Source: AC-49 sp963817035 (GTDB lineage: Bacteria; Actinomycetota; Thermoleophilia; Solirubrobacterales; Solirubrobacteraceae). Taken from it: a stretch of 64,000 nt of DNA. Made by a program: the position numbers and the translations under genes. Below are positions 54,602-62,418 of the stretch, piece after piece. Under the pieces are notes generated by a model that saw only the letters and a program-made list of their open reading frames with translations, made no database searches and had not been told where the DNA came from. The number at the start of each line of letters is the position of its first letter. Position 1 is the stretch's first letter. Location of the stretch: NCBI GenBank assembly GCA_963817035.1, contig CAWFMM010000004.1, forward strand, positions 1,364,001-1,428,000, in the 5' to 3' direction.

Positions 54602-55549
54602 ATGGCCGATATCGGCATTCAAGAGCTGCTGGAGGCCGGCGTTCACTTCGGCCACCAGACGCGACGCTGGAATCCCAAGATGAAGCGCTTCATCTGGGGC
54701 GAGCGTCAGGGCATCTACATCATCGATCTGCTGCAGACGCAGCGCCTGCTGACCAACGCGCAGCAGTTCTCGTCGCAGGTCGCCCATCGTGGCGGCACCG
54801 TCCTGTTCGTCGGAACCAAGAAGCAGGCGCGCGACGGCGTGCGCGATCTCGCCACCGCCTGTGACATGCCCTACGTCAACCACCGCTGGCTCGGTGGGCT
54901 GCTGACGAACTTCCAGACGATCAGCCTGCGGATCAAGCGCCTGCACGATCTCGAGCGCTACGAGGCCGAGGGTCAGCTCGCACTGCTGCCGACGCGTGAG
55001 CGGATGGCCGCCCTGGCCGACCTCGAGAAGCTGCGCGCGAACCTCGGCGGCGTCAAGAACATGCAGCGCCCGCCGGACGCGATGTTCGTCATCGACCTGA
55101 AGACCGAGGAGATCGCGGTCAAGGAGGCCCGCCGCCTGCGGATTCCGGTGATCGGCCTCGTCGACACCAACTGCGATCCGGACGGCATCGACTTCGTCGT
55201 CCCCGGTAACGACGACGCGATCCGCTCGTGCACCCTGATCACCAAGGCGCTGGCCGACGTGATCGAGGAGGGGCGCTTGATCTTCCGTGCCCAGGAAGAG
55301 GCGGCGCGCAAGGAGGCCGAGGAGAAGGCGCGCAAGGAGGCCGAGGAGAAGGCCGCCCGCGAGGCCGCCGAGCGCGCGGCGCAGGAGGCCGCGGCGGCCG
55401 AGGCCGCCGCGAAGGCTGCTGCGGACGCGGCTGCCGCCGAGGCCGCAGCTGCGCCCGCCCCCGAGGTACCCGCTGCGCCTGTCGCCGAGGCGCCCGCGGC
55501 ACCCGCACCGTCCGACGAAACACCCCAGGAGGTCCCCACCGATGGCTGA
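54602..55549 (+). CDS. rpsB: 30S ribosomal protein S2 with Ala/Glu-rich C-terminal extension
   Basis: 315 residues from ATG 54602. The S2 core is standard: LLEAGVHFGHQTRRWNPKM, YIIDLLQT, LFVGTKKQA, VNHRWLGGLLTNFQT, PVIGLVDTNCDPD, VPGNDDAIRS. From about residue 232 an extension of roughly 80 residues follows: charged coiled-coil-like repeats (ARKEAEEKARKEAEEKA), then alanine-rich and Pro/Ala-rich segments. Some actinobacterial S2 proteins carry such tails. Overlaps tsf by 8 bp. Confidence 0.95.
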   Translation: MADIGIQELLEAGVHFGHQTRRWNPKMKRFIWGERQGIYIIDLLQTQRLLTNAQQFSSQVAHRGGTVLFVGTKKQARDGVRDLATACDMPYVNHRWLGGLLTNFQTISLRIKRLHDLERYEAEGQLALLPTRERMAALADLEKLRANLGGVKNMQRPPDAMFVIDLKTEEIAVKEARRLRIPVIGLVDTNCDPDGIDFVVPGNDDAIRSCTLITKALADVIEEGRLIFRAQEEAARKEAEEKARKEAEEKAAREAAERAAQEAAAAEAAAKAAADAAAAEAAAAPAPEVPAAPVAEAPAAPAPSDETPQEVPTDG

Positions 55550-56144
55550 CATCACCGCCGCAGACGTCAAGGCCCTGCGCGAGCGCACCGGCGCCGGGAT
55601 GATGGATTGCAAGCGCGCCCTGACCGACACCGACGGCGACGTGGACAGGGCGATCGAGCTGCTGCGCGTCCAGCTCGGCAACAAGGTCGGCAAGCTCGCC
55701 GAGCGCGAGACGACCGAAGGCACGATCCAGTCCTACATCCACGCCACCGGCAAGGTCGGCGTGCTCGTCGAGGTCGACTGCAACACCGACTTCGTCGCCA
55801 AGAACGACGATTTCATCGGCTTCGCGCGCGAGGTCGCGATGCACGTCGCCGCCAGCCCGACCGTCCGTTACATCAACGAGGACGAGGTCCCCGAGGCCGA
55901 GCGCCAGGCCGAGCTGCGCGTCTACGAGCAGCAGGCGGCCGACAAGCCGGAGAACATCCGCCCGAAGATCGCCGAAGGCAAGCTCAAGAGCTGGCTGGCG
56001 GACGTCGTCCTGCTCAACCAGGTGCACGTCAACGAGGCCAAACACGAGAAGGCCACGATCGAGCAGTTGCGCGCCAACCTCTCGGCCAAGACCGGCGAGA
56101 ACGTGGTCATCCGCCGCTTCACGCGGTTCGCGGTCGGGGAGTAG
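55542..56144 (+). CDS. tsf: Elongation factor Ts, short form
   Basis: Nucleotide exchange factor for EF-Tu. 200 residues, the short Thermus-like form rather than the 280-residue E. coli type. N-terminal UBA-like ITAADVKALRERTGAGMMDCK, core IHATGKVGVLVEVDCNTDFVA. AGGAGG 9 nt before ATG 55542. Its stop TAG begins the TAGGGT before pyrH. Confidence 0.95.
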   Translation: MADITAADVKALRERTGAGMMDCKRALTDTDGDVDRAIELLRVQLGNKVGKLAERETTEGTIQSYIHATGKVGVLVEVDCNTDFVAKNDDFIGFAREVAMHVAASPTVRYINEDEVPEAERQAELRVYEQQAADKPENIRPKIAEGKLKSWLADVVLLNQVHVNEAKHEKATIEQLRANLSAKTGENVVIRRFTRFAVGE

Positions 56145-56147
56145 GGT
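56142..56147 (+). promoter_or_regulatory. -10-like TAGGGT containing the tsf stop codon
   Basis: tsf stop TAG begins TAGGGT; 6 nt later is the ATT that appears to start pyrH (56154). GGGGAG at 56136-56141 could alternatively serve as a Shine-Dalgarno. Confidence 0.45.
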
Positions 56148-56153
56148 CCGGCC

Positions 56154-56870
56154 ATTCCGCAGGCCGTCTTCCAGCGCATACTGCTCAAGCTGTCCGGCGA
56201 GTCCCTGATGGGCTCGCTGGACTACGGCACCGATCCCGAACGTCTCATCGCGGTGGCGAAGCAGATCAAGCAGGTGCAGGATCGCGGTGTCCAGGTCTCG
56301 GTCGTCGTCGGCGCGGGCAACATCTATCGCGGAATGGCGGGCGCCGCGGCAGGCATGGATCGGGCGACGGCGGACTACATGGGGATGCTCGCCACGGTCC
56401 TCAACGCGCTGCCGTTGCAGGACGCGCTCGAGAGCATGGGCGCCCACACCCGGGTGCTCAGCGCGATCAACATCGCCGAGGTCGCCGAGCCCTACATCCG
56501 CCGCCGCGCGATGCGCCATCTCGAGAAGGGCCGGATCGTCATCTTCGCCGCCGGCACGGGCAACCCGTTCTTCACCACCGATACCGCAGCTGCTCTGCGC
56601 GCCGTCGAGGTCCACGCCCAGGCGATCCTGATGGCCAAGAACGGCGTCGAGGGCGTCTACGACGACGATCCGCGGACCAACGCGGACGCCAAGCTGATCC
56701 CCCAGATCAGCCACATGGACGCGATCCAACGCCAGCTTCGCGTGATGGACACCACCGCCCTGACCCTGTGCATGGAGAACAAGCTCCCGATCCACGTCTT
56801 CAACATGGACGACGAGCAGAACATCGACCGGATAGTGTGCGGTGAGCGGGTCGGAACACTGGTCTCATGA
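56154..56870 (+). CDS. pyrH: Uridylate kinase, apparent ATT start codon
   Basis: UMP kinase of the amino-acid kinase family. The conserved N-terminus (QRILLKLSGES) begins upstream of the first ATG (56208). In this frame the tsf stop TAG at 56142 is the last stop, and between it and 56208 there is no ATG, GTG or TTG; the only near-cognate at the family's usual start is ATT at 56154 (I-PQAVFQRILLKLSGE). From there the protein is 238 residues, normal length, with VVGAGNIYRG, DYMGMLATVLNAL, GTGNPFFTTDTAA and the DPRTN region. A single-base error for ATG must be excluded. Confidence 0.9.
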   Translation: MPQAVFQRILLKLSGESLMGSLDYGTDPERLIAVAKQIKQVQDRGVQVSVVVGAGNIYRGMAGAAAGMDRATADYMGMLATVLNALPLQDALESMGAHTRVLSAINIAEVAEPYIRRRAMRHLEKGRIVIFAAGTGNPFFTTDTAAALRAVEVHAQAILMAKNGVEGVYDDDPRTNADAKLIPQISHMDAIQRQLRVMDTTALTLCMENKLPIHVFNMDDEQNIDRIVCGERVGTLVS

Positions 56871-57433
56871 GCGATTTGACACAAGAACTGATCGCCGATG
56901 CGGGCGAGCGGATGACCAAGTCCGTCGAGTCGACGAAGCACGAGTTCGGCTCGGTGCGGACCGGCCGTGCCAGCCCGGCGCTACTCGACCGCGTGATGGT
57001 CGACTACTACGGCGCGCCGACGCCGCTCAAGCAGCTCGCGACGATCTCCGCGCCTGAGGCCCGGCTGCTGACGCTATCGCCCTACGATGTCTCCTCGATC
57101 AAGCAGATCGAGAAGGCGATCCTCGAGTCCGACGTCGGCCTGACGCCCAACAACGACGGCAAGATCATCCGCCTGAGCATCCCCGAGCTCAACGAGGAGC
57201 GCCGCCGCGAGCTCGTCAAGGTCGTGCGCCACATCGCCGAGGAGGGCCGGATCGCTGTGCGCAACGTCCGCCGCGACTGCATGCACGACCTGCGCGAGCT
57301 CAAGGAGGCCGGCGAAACCGGCGCGGACGATGAGCGCCGCGCCGAGCAGGAGCTCCAGAAGCTCACCGACGACCGGGTCGCAGAGCTCGACGTCGCGCTG
57401 AAGGGCAAGGAAGAAGAGATCCTCGAGGTCTAG
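56867..57433 (+). CDS. frr: Ribosome recycling factor
   Basis: 188 residues. GERMTKSVESTKHEFGSVRTGRASPALLDRV, LIPPLTEERR-like LSIPELNEERRRELVK and VRNVRRD are the family hallmarks. ATG overlaps the pyrH stop (ATGA). Central to the rpsB-tsf-pyrH-frr order conserved in bacteria. Confidence 0.96.
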   Translation: MSDLTQELIADAGERMTKSVESTKHEFGSVRTGRASPALLDRVMVDYYGAPTPLKQLATISAPEARLLTLSPYDVSSIKQIEKAILESDVGLTPNNDGKIIRLSIPELNEERRRELVKVVRHIAEEGRIAVRNVRRDCMHDLRELKEAGETGADDERRAEQELQKLTDDRVAELDVALKGKEEEILEV

Positions 57434-58108
57434 ATGGACGCTGGCGCCCCGGCGCGCTACGTCGCCATCATCACCGACGGCAACGGGCGCTGGGCGAAGT
57501 CCCGCGGTGTGCCCGTCGTCCGCGGCCACGAGGCCGGCGCCGACACGGTCAAGGCCCGGCTGCGGGACGCGGCCGAGTTCGGGATCAAGGAGCTGACCGT
57601 CTACTCGTTCTCGACCGAGAACTGGGCGCGGCCGCGGGTCGAGGTCAACGCGCTGATGGCGATGCTCTCGCGCCGGATCGCCGCCGAGACGCCCGAGCTC
57701 AAGGACGAGGGCGTCCGGATGCGCTTCATCGGGCGCCGCGAGGGCCTGTCCAAGCGCCTCGTCAAGCAGATGGAATGGGCCGAGCAGCAGACCGCCGAGA
57801 ACGACGTGATCACGCTCTACGTGGCGTTCAACTACGGTGGCCGGGCCGAGATCGTCGATGCCGCCGCGCGCTTCGACGGCGGCACCGAGGACGACTTCCG
57901 TCGTCTGCTCTACGCGCCCGAGATGCATGACCCCGACCTCATCATCAGAACCAGCGGCGAGCAGCGGATGAGCAACTACCTGCTGTGGCAGGGCGCGTAC
58001 TCGGAGCTGATCTTCGCCGACGAGCTGTGGCCGGACTTCAGCCGCGAGGCGTTCCGTGAGGCGCTCGACGAGTACGAGCGCCGCTCGCGGCGCTTCGGGG
58101 GGCGCTGA
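57434..58108 (+). CDS. uppS: Isoprenyl transferase (undecaprenyl diphosphate synthase family)
   Basis: cis-Prenyltransferase making the lipid carrier for cell wall synthesis. 224 residues, slightly short. Catalytic Asp in IITDGNGRWAKSRG (the usual MDGNGRWA with Thr for Met), FSTENWARP, AFNYGGRAEIVDAA, DLIIRTSGEQRMSNYLLWQ, ELWPDF. Starts immediately after the frr stop. Confidence 0.93.
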   Translation: MDAGAPARYVAIITDGNGRWAKSRGVPVVRGHEAGADTVKARLRDAAEFGIKELTVYSFSTENWARPRVEVNALMAMLSRRIAAETPELKDEGVRMRFIGRREGLSKRLVKQMEWAEQQTAENDVITLYVAFNYGGRAEIVDAAARFDGGTEDDFRRLLYAPEMHDPDLIIRTSGEQRMSNYLLWQGAYSELIFADELWPDFSREAFREALDEYERRSRRFGGR

Positions 58109-58111
58109 ACC

Positions 58112-58969
58112 GTGGCCTCGACGAAGCGCGCAAGCCGTGCGCGGCGGCGCAACAACACGTCGGAGCTCGGTGCCCGGGTCTTCGTCGCGCTGCCCGCGAT
58201 CGCCGCGGCGATCTTCGTCGTCTGGCGCGGCGGGGCGATCTTCGCCGCGGCGCTGATCGTGCTCGGCGTGATCTGCATGCACGAGTTGTTCTCGATGTTC
58301 GCCAACGCCAACCCGGTTCGGCTCGCCGGGTTCGCCGGCCTGGTCGGGATCCTGCTCACCGCGCAGCTCTCGGGCGGGCTCGTCGCGCGCCCGGACCAGG
58401 TCCTCGAGGCGATGATGTTCACGCTGCCCGTGGTCTTCATCGTCGGCGCCGTGCAGGCCCGCGGCGCCGGCGCCCCGGGGATCAGCGTGACGATCCTCGG
58501 GCTCGTGTGGATCGGCCTCGCACTCGCCCACGGCATCATGCTGCGCCGCCTGCCGCACGGGGACGGGATCGTTGTCGACGTGCTCGTCGGCACGTTCATC
58601 GGCGACACCGCCGCGTACCTCGGCGGCCAAGCGTTCGGGCGGCGGCCGCTCGCGCCGCGCATCTCGCCCAACAAGACCGTGGAGGGATTGGTCATCGGGA
58701 TGCTCGTCTGCGTCGTCGCCGTGTGGTTCGCGGGCTTCTATCAGGACTGGCTGAGCGGCGTGCGCGCACTTGAGCTGGGGTTGGCGGTCGCGATCGCCGC
58801 GCCCCTGGGCGACCTCTTCGAGTCCTATCTCAAGCGCGATGCGGGAACGAAGGACACCGGGCGTATCTTCGGTGCCCACGGCGGCGCGCTGGACCGCCTC
58901 GATGCCGTTCTGTTCACGGCCGTGGCCGGCTACTACGTGTGGGTCGCGATGCTCCAAGCCTCCGGCTGA
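58112..58969 (+). CDS. cdsA: Phosphatidate cytidylyltransferase
   Basis: Membrane enzyme making CDP-diacylglycerol. 285 residues from GTG 58112; about seven hydrophobic segments. The C-terminal family signature is intact: SYLKRDAGTKDTGRIFGAHG followed by GALDRLDAVLFTA. Its TGA overlaps the dxr ATG by one base (TGATG). Confidence 0.94.
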   Translation: MASTKRASRARRRNNTSELGARVFVALPAIAAAIFVVWRGGAIFAAALIVLGVICMHELFSMFANANPVRLAGFAGLVGILLTAQLSGGLVARPDQVLEAMMFTLPVVFIVGAVQARGAGAPGISVTILGLVWIGLALAHGIMLRRLPHGDGIVVDVLVGTFIGDTAAYLGGQAFGRRPLAPRISPNKTVEGLVIGMLVCVVAVWFAGFYQDWLSGVRALELGLAVAIAAPLGDLFESYLKRDAGTKDTGRIFGAHGGALDRLDAVLFTAVAGYYVWVAMLQASG

Positions 58970-60129
58970 TGGGTCGCCGTCTGCTGATCCTCGGGTCGAC
59001 TGGCTCGATCGGAACCCAGGCGCTGGACATCGTCACCGCGGCGGGCGACGAGCTCGAGCTCGTCGGACTGAGCGCCGAGAGCTCATGGGAGGAGCTGGTC
59101 AAGCAGGCCCAGCGGTTCGGCGTCGACCGGATCGCGCTGAGCGACCCGGTCGCCGCCGCGCACGCCTGTGAGGCATGGACCGACGGTGAGGTTCTCGGCG
59201 GCGCCGAGGGGCTCGTGCGCCTCGTCATCGAGTCCGGCGCCGACCTCGTCCTCAACGCGCTCGTCGGTTCGGCCGGCCTCGGGCCGACGGTGGCGACGCT
59301 CGGGGAGGGGATCGACCTCGCGCTGGCCAACAAGGAGTCGCTGGTCGTCGGCGGCGAGCTCGTGATGGCCCTCGCCCAGGCGACCGGCGCGAAGATCATC
59401 CCGGTCGACTCCGAGCACTCGGCGCTGCACCAGCTCGTGGCGGGGGAGCCGCCGGGCACCGTCGAGCGCCTGACTCTGACCGCGTCGGGCGGGCCGTTTC
59501 GCGGCCGGTCCCGCGCCGAGCTTGCCGAGGTCACGGTCGCGCAGGCCCTGAAGCACCCGACGTGGTCGATGGGAGCCAAGATCTCGATCGACTCGGCGAC
59601 GCTGATGAACAAGGGCCTCGAGCTGATCGAGGCCCACCACCTGTTCGGGATGTCCTACGAGGCGATTGACGTCGTCGTGCATCCGCAGTCGATCGTCCAC
59701 GCCCTGGTCGAGCTGTGCGACGGCGCGCAGCTTGCGCACCTCGGCCATCCCGACATGCGCGTGCCGATCTCCTACGCGCTGCGCTACCCGGACCGCACCG
59801 ACATCCCGGCGATCCGCTCGCTGAACCTGGCCGAGGTCGGCGAGCTGACCTTCGAGGAGGTCGACAACGAGGCGTTCCCGGTGCTCAACGTCGCGCGCAC
59901 GGCCGCGGCGGCCGGCGGCACCGCGCCATGCGTGCTCAACGCGGCCAACGAGATCGCCGTCCACGCGTTCCTGGCGGGCCGGCTGGCGTTCCTCGACATC
60001 GCCGCGGTGATCTCCGAGACGCTGGCGCAGCTGCCCGCCCAGCCGGTACGCGCGTTCGAATCACTCTACGACGCCGACCACGAGGCGCGGGCGGTCGCGG
60101 CCGAGTTGGTCGCGCGCGCACCGGCGTAG
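58969..60129 (+). CDS. dxr: 1-deoxy-D-xylulose-5-phosphate reductoisomerase
   Basis: Second step of the MEP isoprenoid pathway. 386 residues. NADPH motif LILGSTGSIGTQAL, LANKESLVVGGELV, metal/substrate VDSEHSALHQ, ASGGPFRG, HPTWSMGAKISIDSATLMNK, and C-terminal LNAANEIAVHAFL. With ispG it gives two MEP genes in this block, feeding uppS and menA. Confidence 0.95.
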   Translation: MGRRLLILGSTGSIGTQALDIVTAAGDELELVGLSAESSWEELVKQAQRFGVDRIALSDPVAAAHACEAWTDGEVLGGAEGLVRLVIESGADLVLNALVGSAGLGPTVATLGEGIDLALANKESLVVGGELVMALAQATGAKIIPVDSEHSALHQLVAGEPPGTVERLTLTASGGPFRGRSRAELAEVTVAQALKHPTWSMGAKISIDSATLMNKGLELIEAHHLFGMSYEAIDVVVHPQSIVHALVELCDGAQLAHLGHPDMRVPISYALRYPDRTDIPAIRSLNLAEVGELTFEEVDNEAFPVLNVARTAAAAGGTAPCVLNAANEIAVHAFLAGRLAFLDIAAVISETLAQLPAQPVRAFESLYDADHEARAVAAELVARAPA

Positions 60130-60146
60130 AGCGCTGCTCCATCCCG

Positions 60147-60152
60147 TAGCCT
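60147..60152 (+). promoter_or_regulatory. -10-like TAGCCT before rseP
   Basis: TAGCCT, 9 nt before the ATG at 60162. Confidence 0.4.
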
Positions 60153-60161
60153 GAATCGTCG

Positions 60162-61322
60162 ATGGGTTACCTCTTCGCCTTCGTCGGCTTCGCCGCTCTG
60201 ATCATCCTGCACGAGTTCGGGCACTTCGCCGCGGCGAAGGCGGTCGGCATGCGTGTCGAGCGTTTCTCGCTGTTCTTCGGCAAGCCGATCATCAGCCGCA
60301 CACGCGGGGAGACCGTCTACCAGGTCGGCATGATCCCGCTCGGGGGCTACGTGAAGATCACCGGGATGAACCCCTACGAGGAGCTTCATCCCGATGTCGC
60401 GCACCGCGCGTTCCTGCGCCAGCCGACCTGGAAGCGGGTCGTCGTCATCGGCGCGGGCCCGTTCGTCAACGTCGTGGTCTTCCTCGTGCTCGTGTTCGGC
60501 ATCCTCTGGTACCAGGGCATCCAGCACGCCGCGTTCTCGGTCGGCAAGGTCGAGACGAAGGCGCCGGCCACCGGTCAGCTGCTTCCCGGCGACCGGGTGC
60601 TCTCGGTTGACGGGATCCAGGCGTACTCGCCGAACCTGACCGACTCGCAGTTCGTCGCCCGGGCGACCCGCATCGGGACAGCGGTCGGGCGCCACCAGTG
60701 CACGCCACCGCGGACACCGAACTGCGTCGCGACGACGGCGGCGACCGTCGTCGTGCTGAGGAAGGCCGGCGGCGCGCTGCGCGCGGGCGAAGCGGTGTCG
60801 CGCCCTGACCAGCGCATCACGCTGCACATCCGCCCGCACTACGTGGCGTCCGCGCAGCCCGGCCGCATGCTCCTGGGGGTTCAGTGGGGGAGCGAGGCGC
60901 AGCCGATCGGCCCGGGCCGATCCGCCACGGAGTCGTTCACGGCGGGCTGGCGCGTGACCGAGTCCACGGTTTCGACGCTGACGAAGATCTTCACGTCGTC
61001 GAAGGCGCGCAAACAGCTCAACAGCGCCGTCGGCGCCTACGAGGTCACGCGTGAGCGGCTGGACACCGGGGTGATCGACGGGCTCGAGACGCTCGCGCTG
61101 ATCTCCCTCTCGCTGGCGATCATCAACCTGTTCCCGTTCCTGCCGCTCGACGGCGGCCACATCGCGTGGGCCGTGGCCGAGAAGATCCGCGGCAAGGCGG
61201 TCCCGTTTCGGATCATCGAGCGCTTCAGCGCGGTCGGCTTCGTCCTGATCATCTTCGTCTTCCTGATCGGGCTCAGCAACGACATCGGGCGAATACAGGG
61301 CGCCGGCTTCGGCGTCCACTGA
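60162..61322 (+). CDS. rseP: Site-2 intramembrane metalloprotease (RseP family)
   Basis: Zinc protease cutting membrane-embedded regulators. 386 residues. HExxH as ILHEFGHFAAAKAVGM in the first helix, IPLGGYVKITGM, a central PDZ region (about residues 115-225, VDGIQAYS) and the C-terminal third zinc ligand in FPFLPLDGGHIAW. The dxr-rseP-ispG order is conserved in many bacteria. Confidence 0.94.
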   Translation: MGYLFAFVGFAALIILHEFGHFAAAKAVGMRVERFSLFFGKPIISRTRGETVYQVGMIPLGGYVKITGMNPYEELHPDVAHRAFLRQPTWKRVVVIGAGPFVNVVVFLVLVFGILWYQGIQHAAFSVGKVETKAPATGQLLPGDRVLSVDGIQAYSPNLTDSQFVARATRIGTAVGRHQCTPPRTPNCVATTAATVVVLRKAGGALRAGEAVSRPDQRITLHIRPHYVASAQPGRMLLGVQWGSEAQPIGPGRSATESFTAGWRVTESTVSTLTKIFTSSKARKQLNSAVGAYEVTRERLDTGVIDGLETLALISLSLAIINLFPFLPLDGGHIAWAVAEKIRGKAVPFRIIERFSAVGFVLIIFVFLIGLSNDIGRIQGAGFGVH

Positions 61323-61326
61323 GAAC

Positions 61327-62394
61327 CTAGCGCGCGGCGGTGACGTGCTCGCGCGTGATGTCGGCGACGGTGGGTGTCCCGAGCAGCGCCATCGCCGTAC
61401 GCAGCTCCGCGCGCAGGATGGCCAGCGCATGGCGCACGCCCTCCTCGCCGCCGACGGCGAGGGCGTAGAGCGTCGGGCGCCCGACGAGGACGGCCTGGGC
61501 GCCGAGCGCGAGCGCGGTCAGCACGTCGGTGCCGCGTCGCACGCCCCCGTCGACGAAGACCTCGAGGCGACCATCGACGGCCTCGACGATCCCGGGCAGC
61601 AGGTGTGCGGTGCCCGCGACGGTGTCGAGCTGGCGCCCGCCGTGGTTGGAGACGACGATCCCGGCGACGCCGAGCTCGCAGGCCCGGCGGGCGTCGGCCG
61701 CGGTCTGAATGCCCTTGAGCAGGACGGGCAGGCTCCAGTCGGCCATCAGCGCCTCGACGTCTGACCAGGTCAGAGACGCGTCGACCAGTCCCAGCAGGCT
61801 CGCCACGGTCATCGGCTCGCCGCCGGTACCACGGGCCGCGGTGACCGCGGGAATCTCGGTCCCGTCCGGGACCTGGAACCCGGTCCGGATGTCACGCTCA
61901 CGATGGCCGGGGATCGGTGCATCGACGGTGAGGGCCAGAGCCTGGAAGCCTGCGTCGATCGCCTGGTCGACGAGGTGGCGGGTGATGCCGCGGTCGCTGA
62001 ACACGTAGACCTGGAACCAGCGCGGGGCGGCGGGCGCGGCGGCGGCGACCTCGCGCGGCGTCGAGGTCGACAGCGTCGAGAGGGTCATGATCGTCTTCGC
62101 TGCGGCCGCGCCGCGGGCCATCGCGACCTCGCCGTCGGGGTGGGCCATGCGCTGCATCGCGATTGGCGCGACGATCACCGGCACCGAGATGTCGGTGCCG
62201 ACCGCGGTCGTCGCGGTGCTCACGTTGGAGACATCGACGAGGACCCGTGGGCACAGGACGTAGTCCGACCACGCCGCCTCGTTGGCGCGCAGCGTGTGCT
62301 CATCCCCGGCTGCGCCGGAGTAGTAGGCCAGCGGCCCGGGCTCGAGCACATCGTGCGCAAGACGCTCGTAGTCGGCGATGTTGACGGGTTCCAC
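61327..62394 (-). CDS. FMN-dependent alpha-hydroxy-acid oxidase/dehydrogenase
   Basis: 355 residues from GTG 62394 (VEPVNIADYERLA). The lactate/glycolate oxidase family is shown by YYSGAAGDEHTLRANEAAW, PVIVAPIAMQRMAHPDGE, WFQVYVFSDRG, LTVDAPIPGHRERDIR, LLKGIQTAADA, and the catalytic His-Arg in VVSNHGGRQLD, with FMN-binding DGGVRRGTDVLTALALGA. Substrate (lactate, glycolate or other 2-hydroxyacid) unknown. It interrupts rseP and ispG on the opposite strand. Confidence 0.92.
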   Translation of the reverse strand: MEPVNIADYERLAHDVLEPGPLAYYSGAAGDEHTLRANEAAWSDYVLCPRVLVDVSNVSTATTAVGTDISVPVIVAPIAMQRMAHPDGEVAMARGAAAAKTIMTLSTLSTSTPREVAAAAPAAPRWFQVYVFSDRGITRHLVDQAIDAGFQALALTVDAPIPGHRERDIRTGFQVPDGTEIPAVTAARGTGGEPMTVASLLGLVDASLTWSDVEALMADWSLPVLLKGIQTAADARRACELGVAGIVVSNHGGRQLDTVAGTAHLLPGIVEAVDGRLEVFVDGGVRRGTDVLTALALGAQAVLVGRPTLYALAVGGEEGVRHALAILRAELRTAMALLGTPTVADITREHVTAAR

Positions 62395-62406
62395 GGGGTC
62401 AGACCC
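62395..62406. repeat. GGGGTCAGACCC partial palindrome, copy 3
   Basis: GGGGTCAGACCC, one base short of the hisF-proximal copies (45919, 45974). It lies inside the promoter between the 2-hydroxyacid oxidase gene and ispG. Confidence 0.55.
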
Positions 62407-62412
62407 TAGACT
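62403..62412. promoter_or_regulatory. Bidirectional -10 elements of ispG and the 2-hydroxyacid oxidase gene sharing one TA
   Basis: TAGACT (62407-62412, plus) is 6 nt before the ispG ATG at 62419. TAGGGT (62408-62403, minus) is 8 nt before the oxidase GTG at 62394. They overlap on the TA at 62407-62408; start codons are 24 bp apart, the same as at menB/menE. Confidence 0.6.
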
Positions 62413-62418
62413 TCGCCT

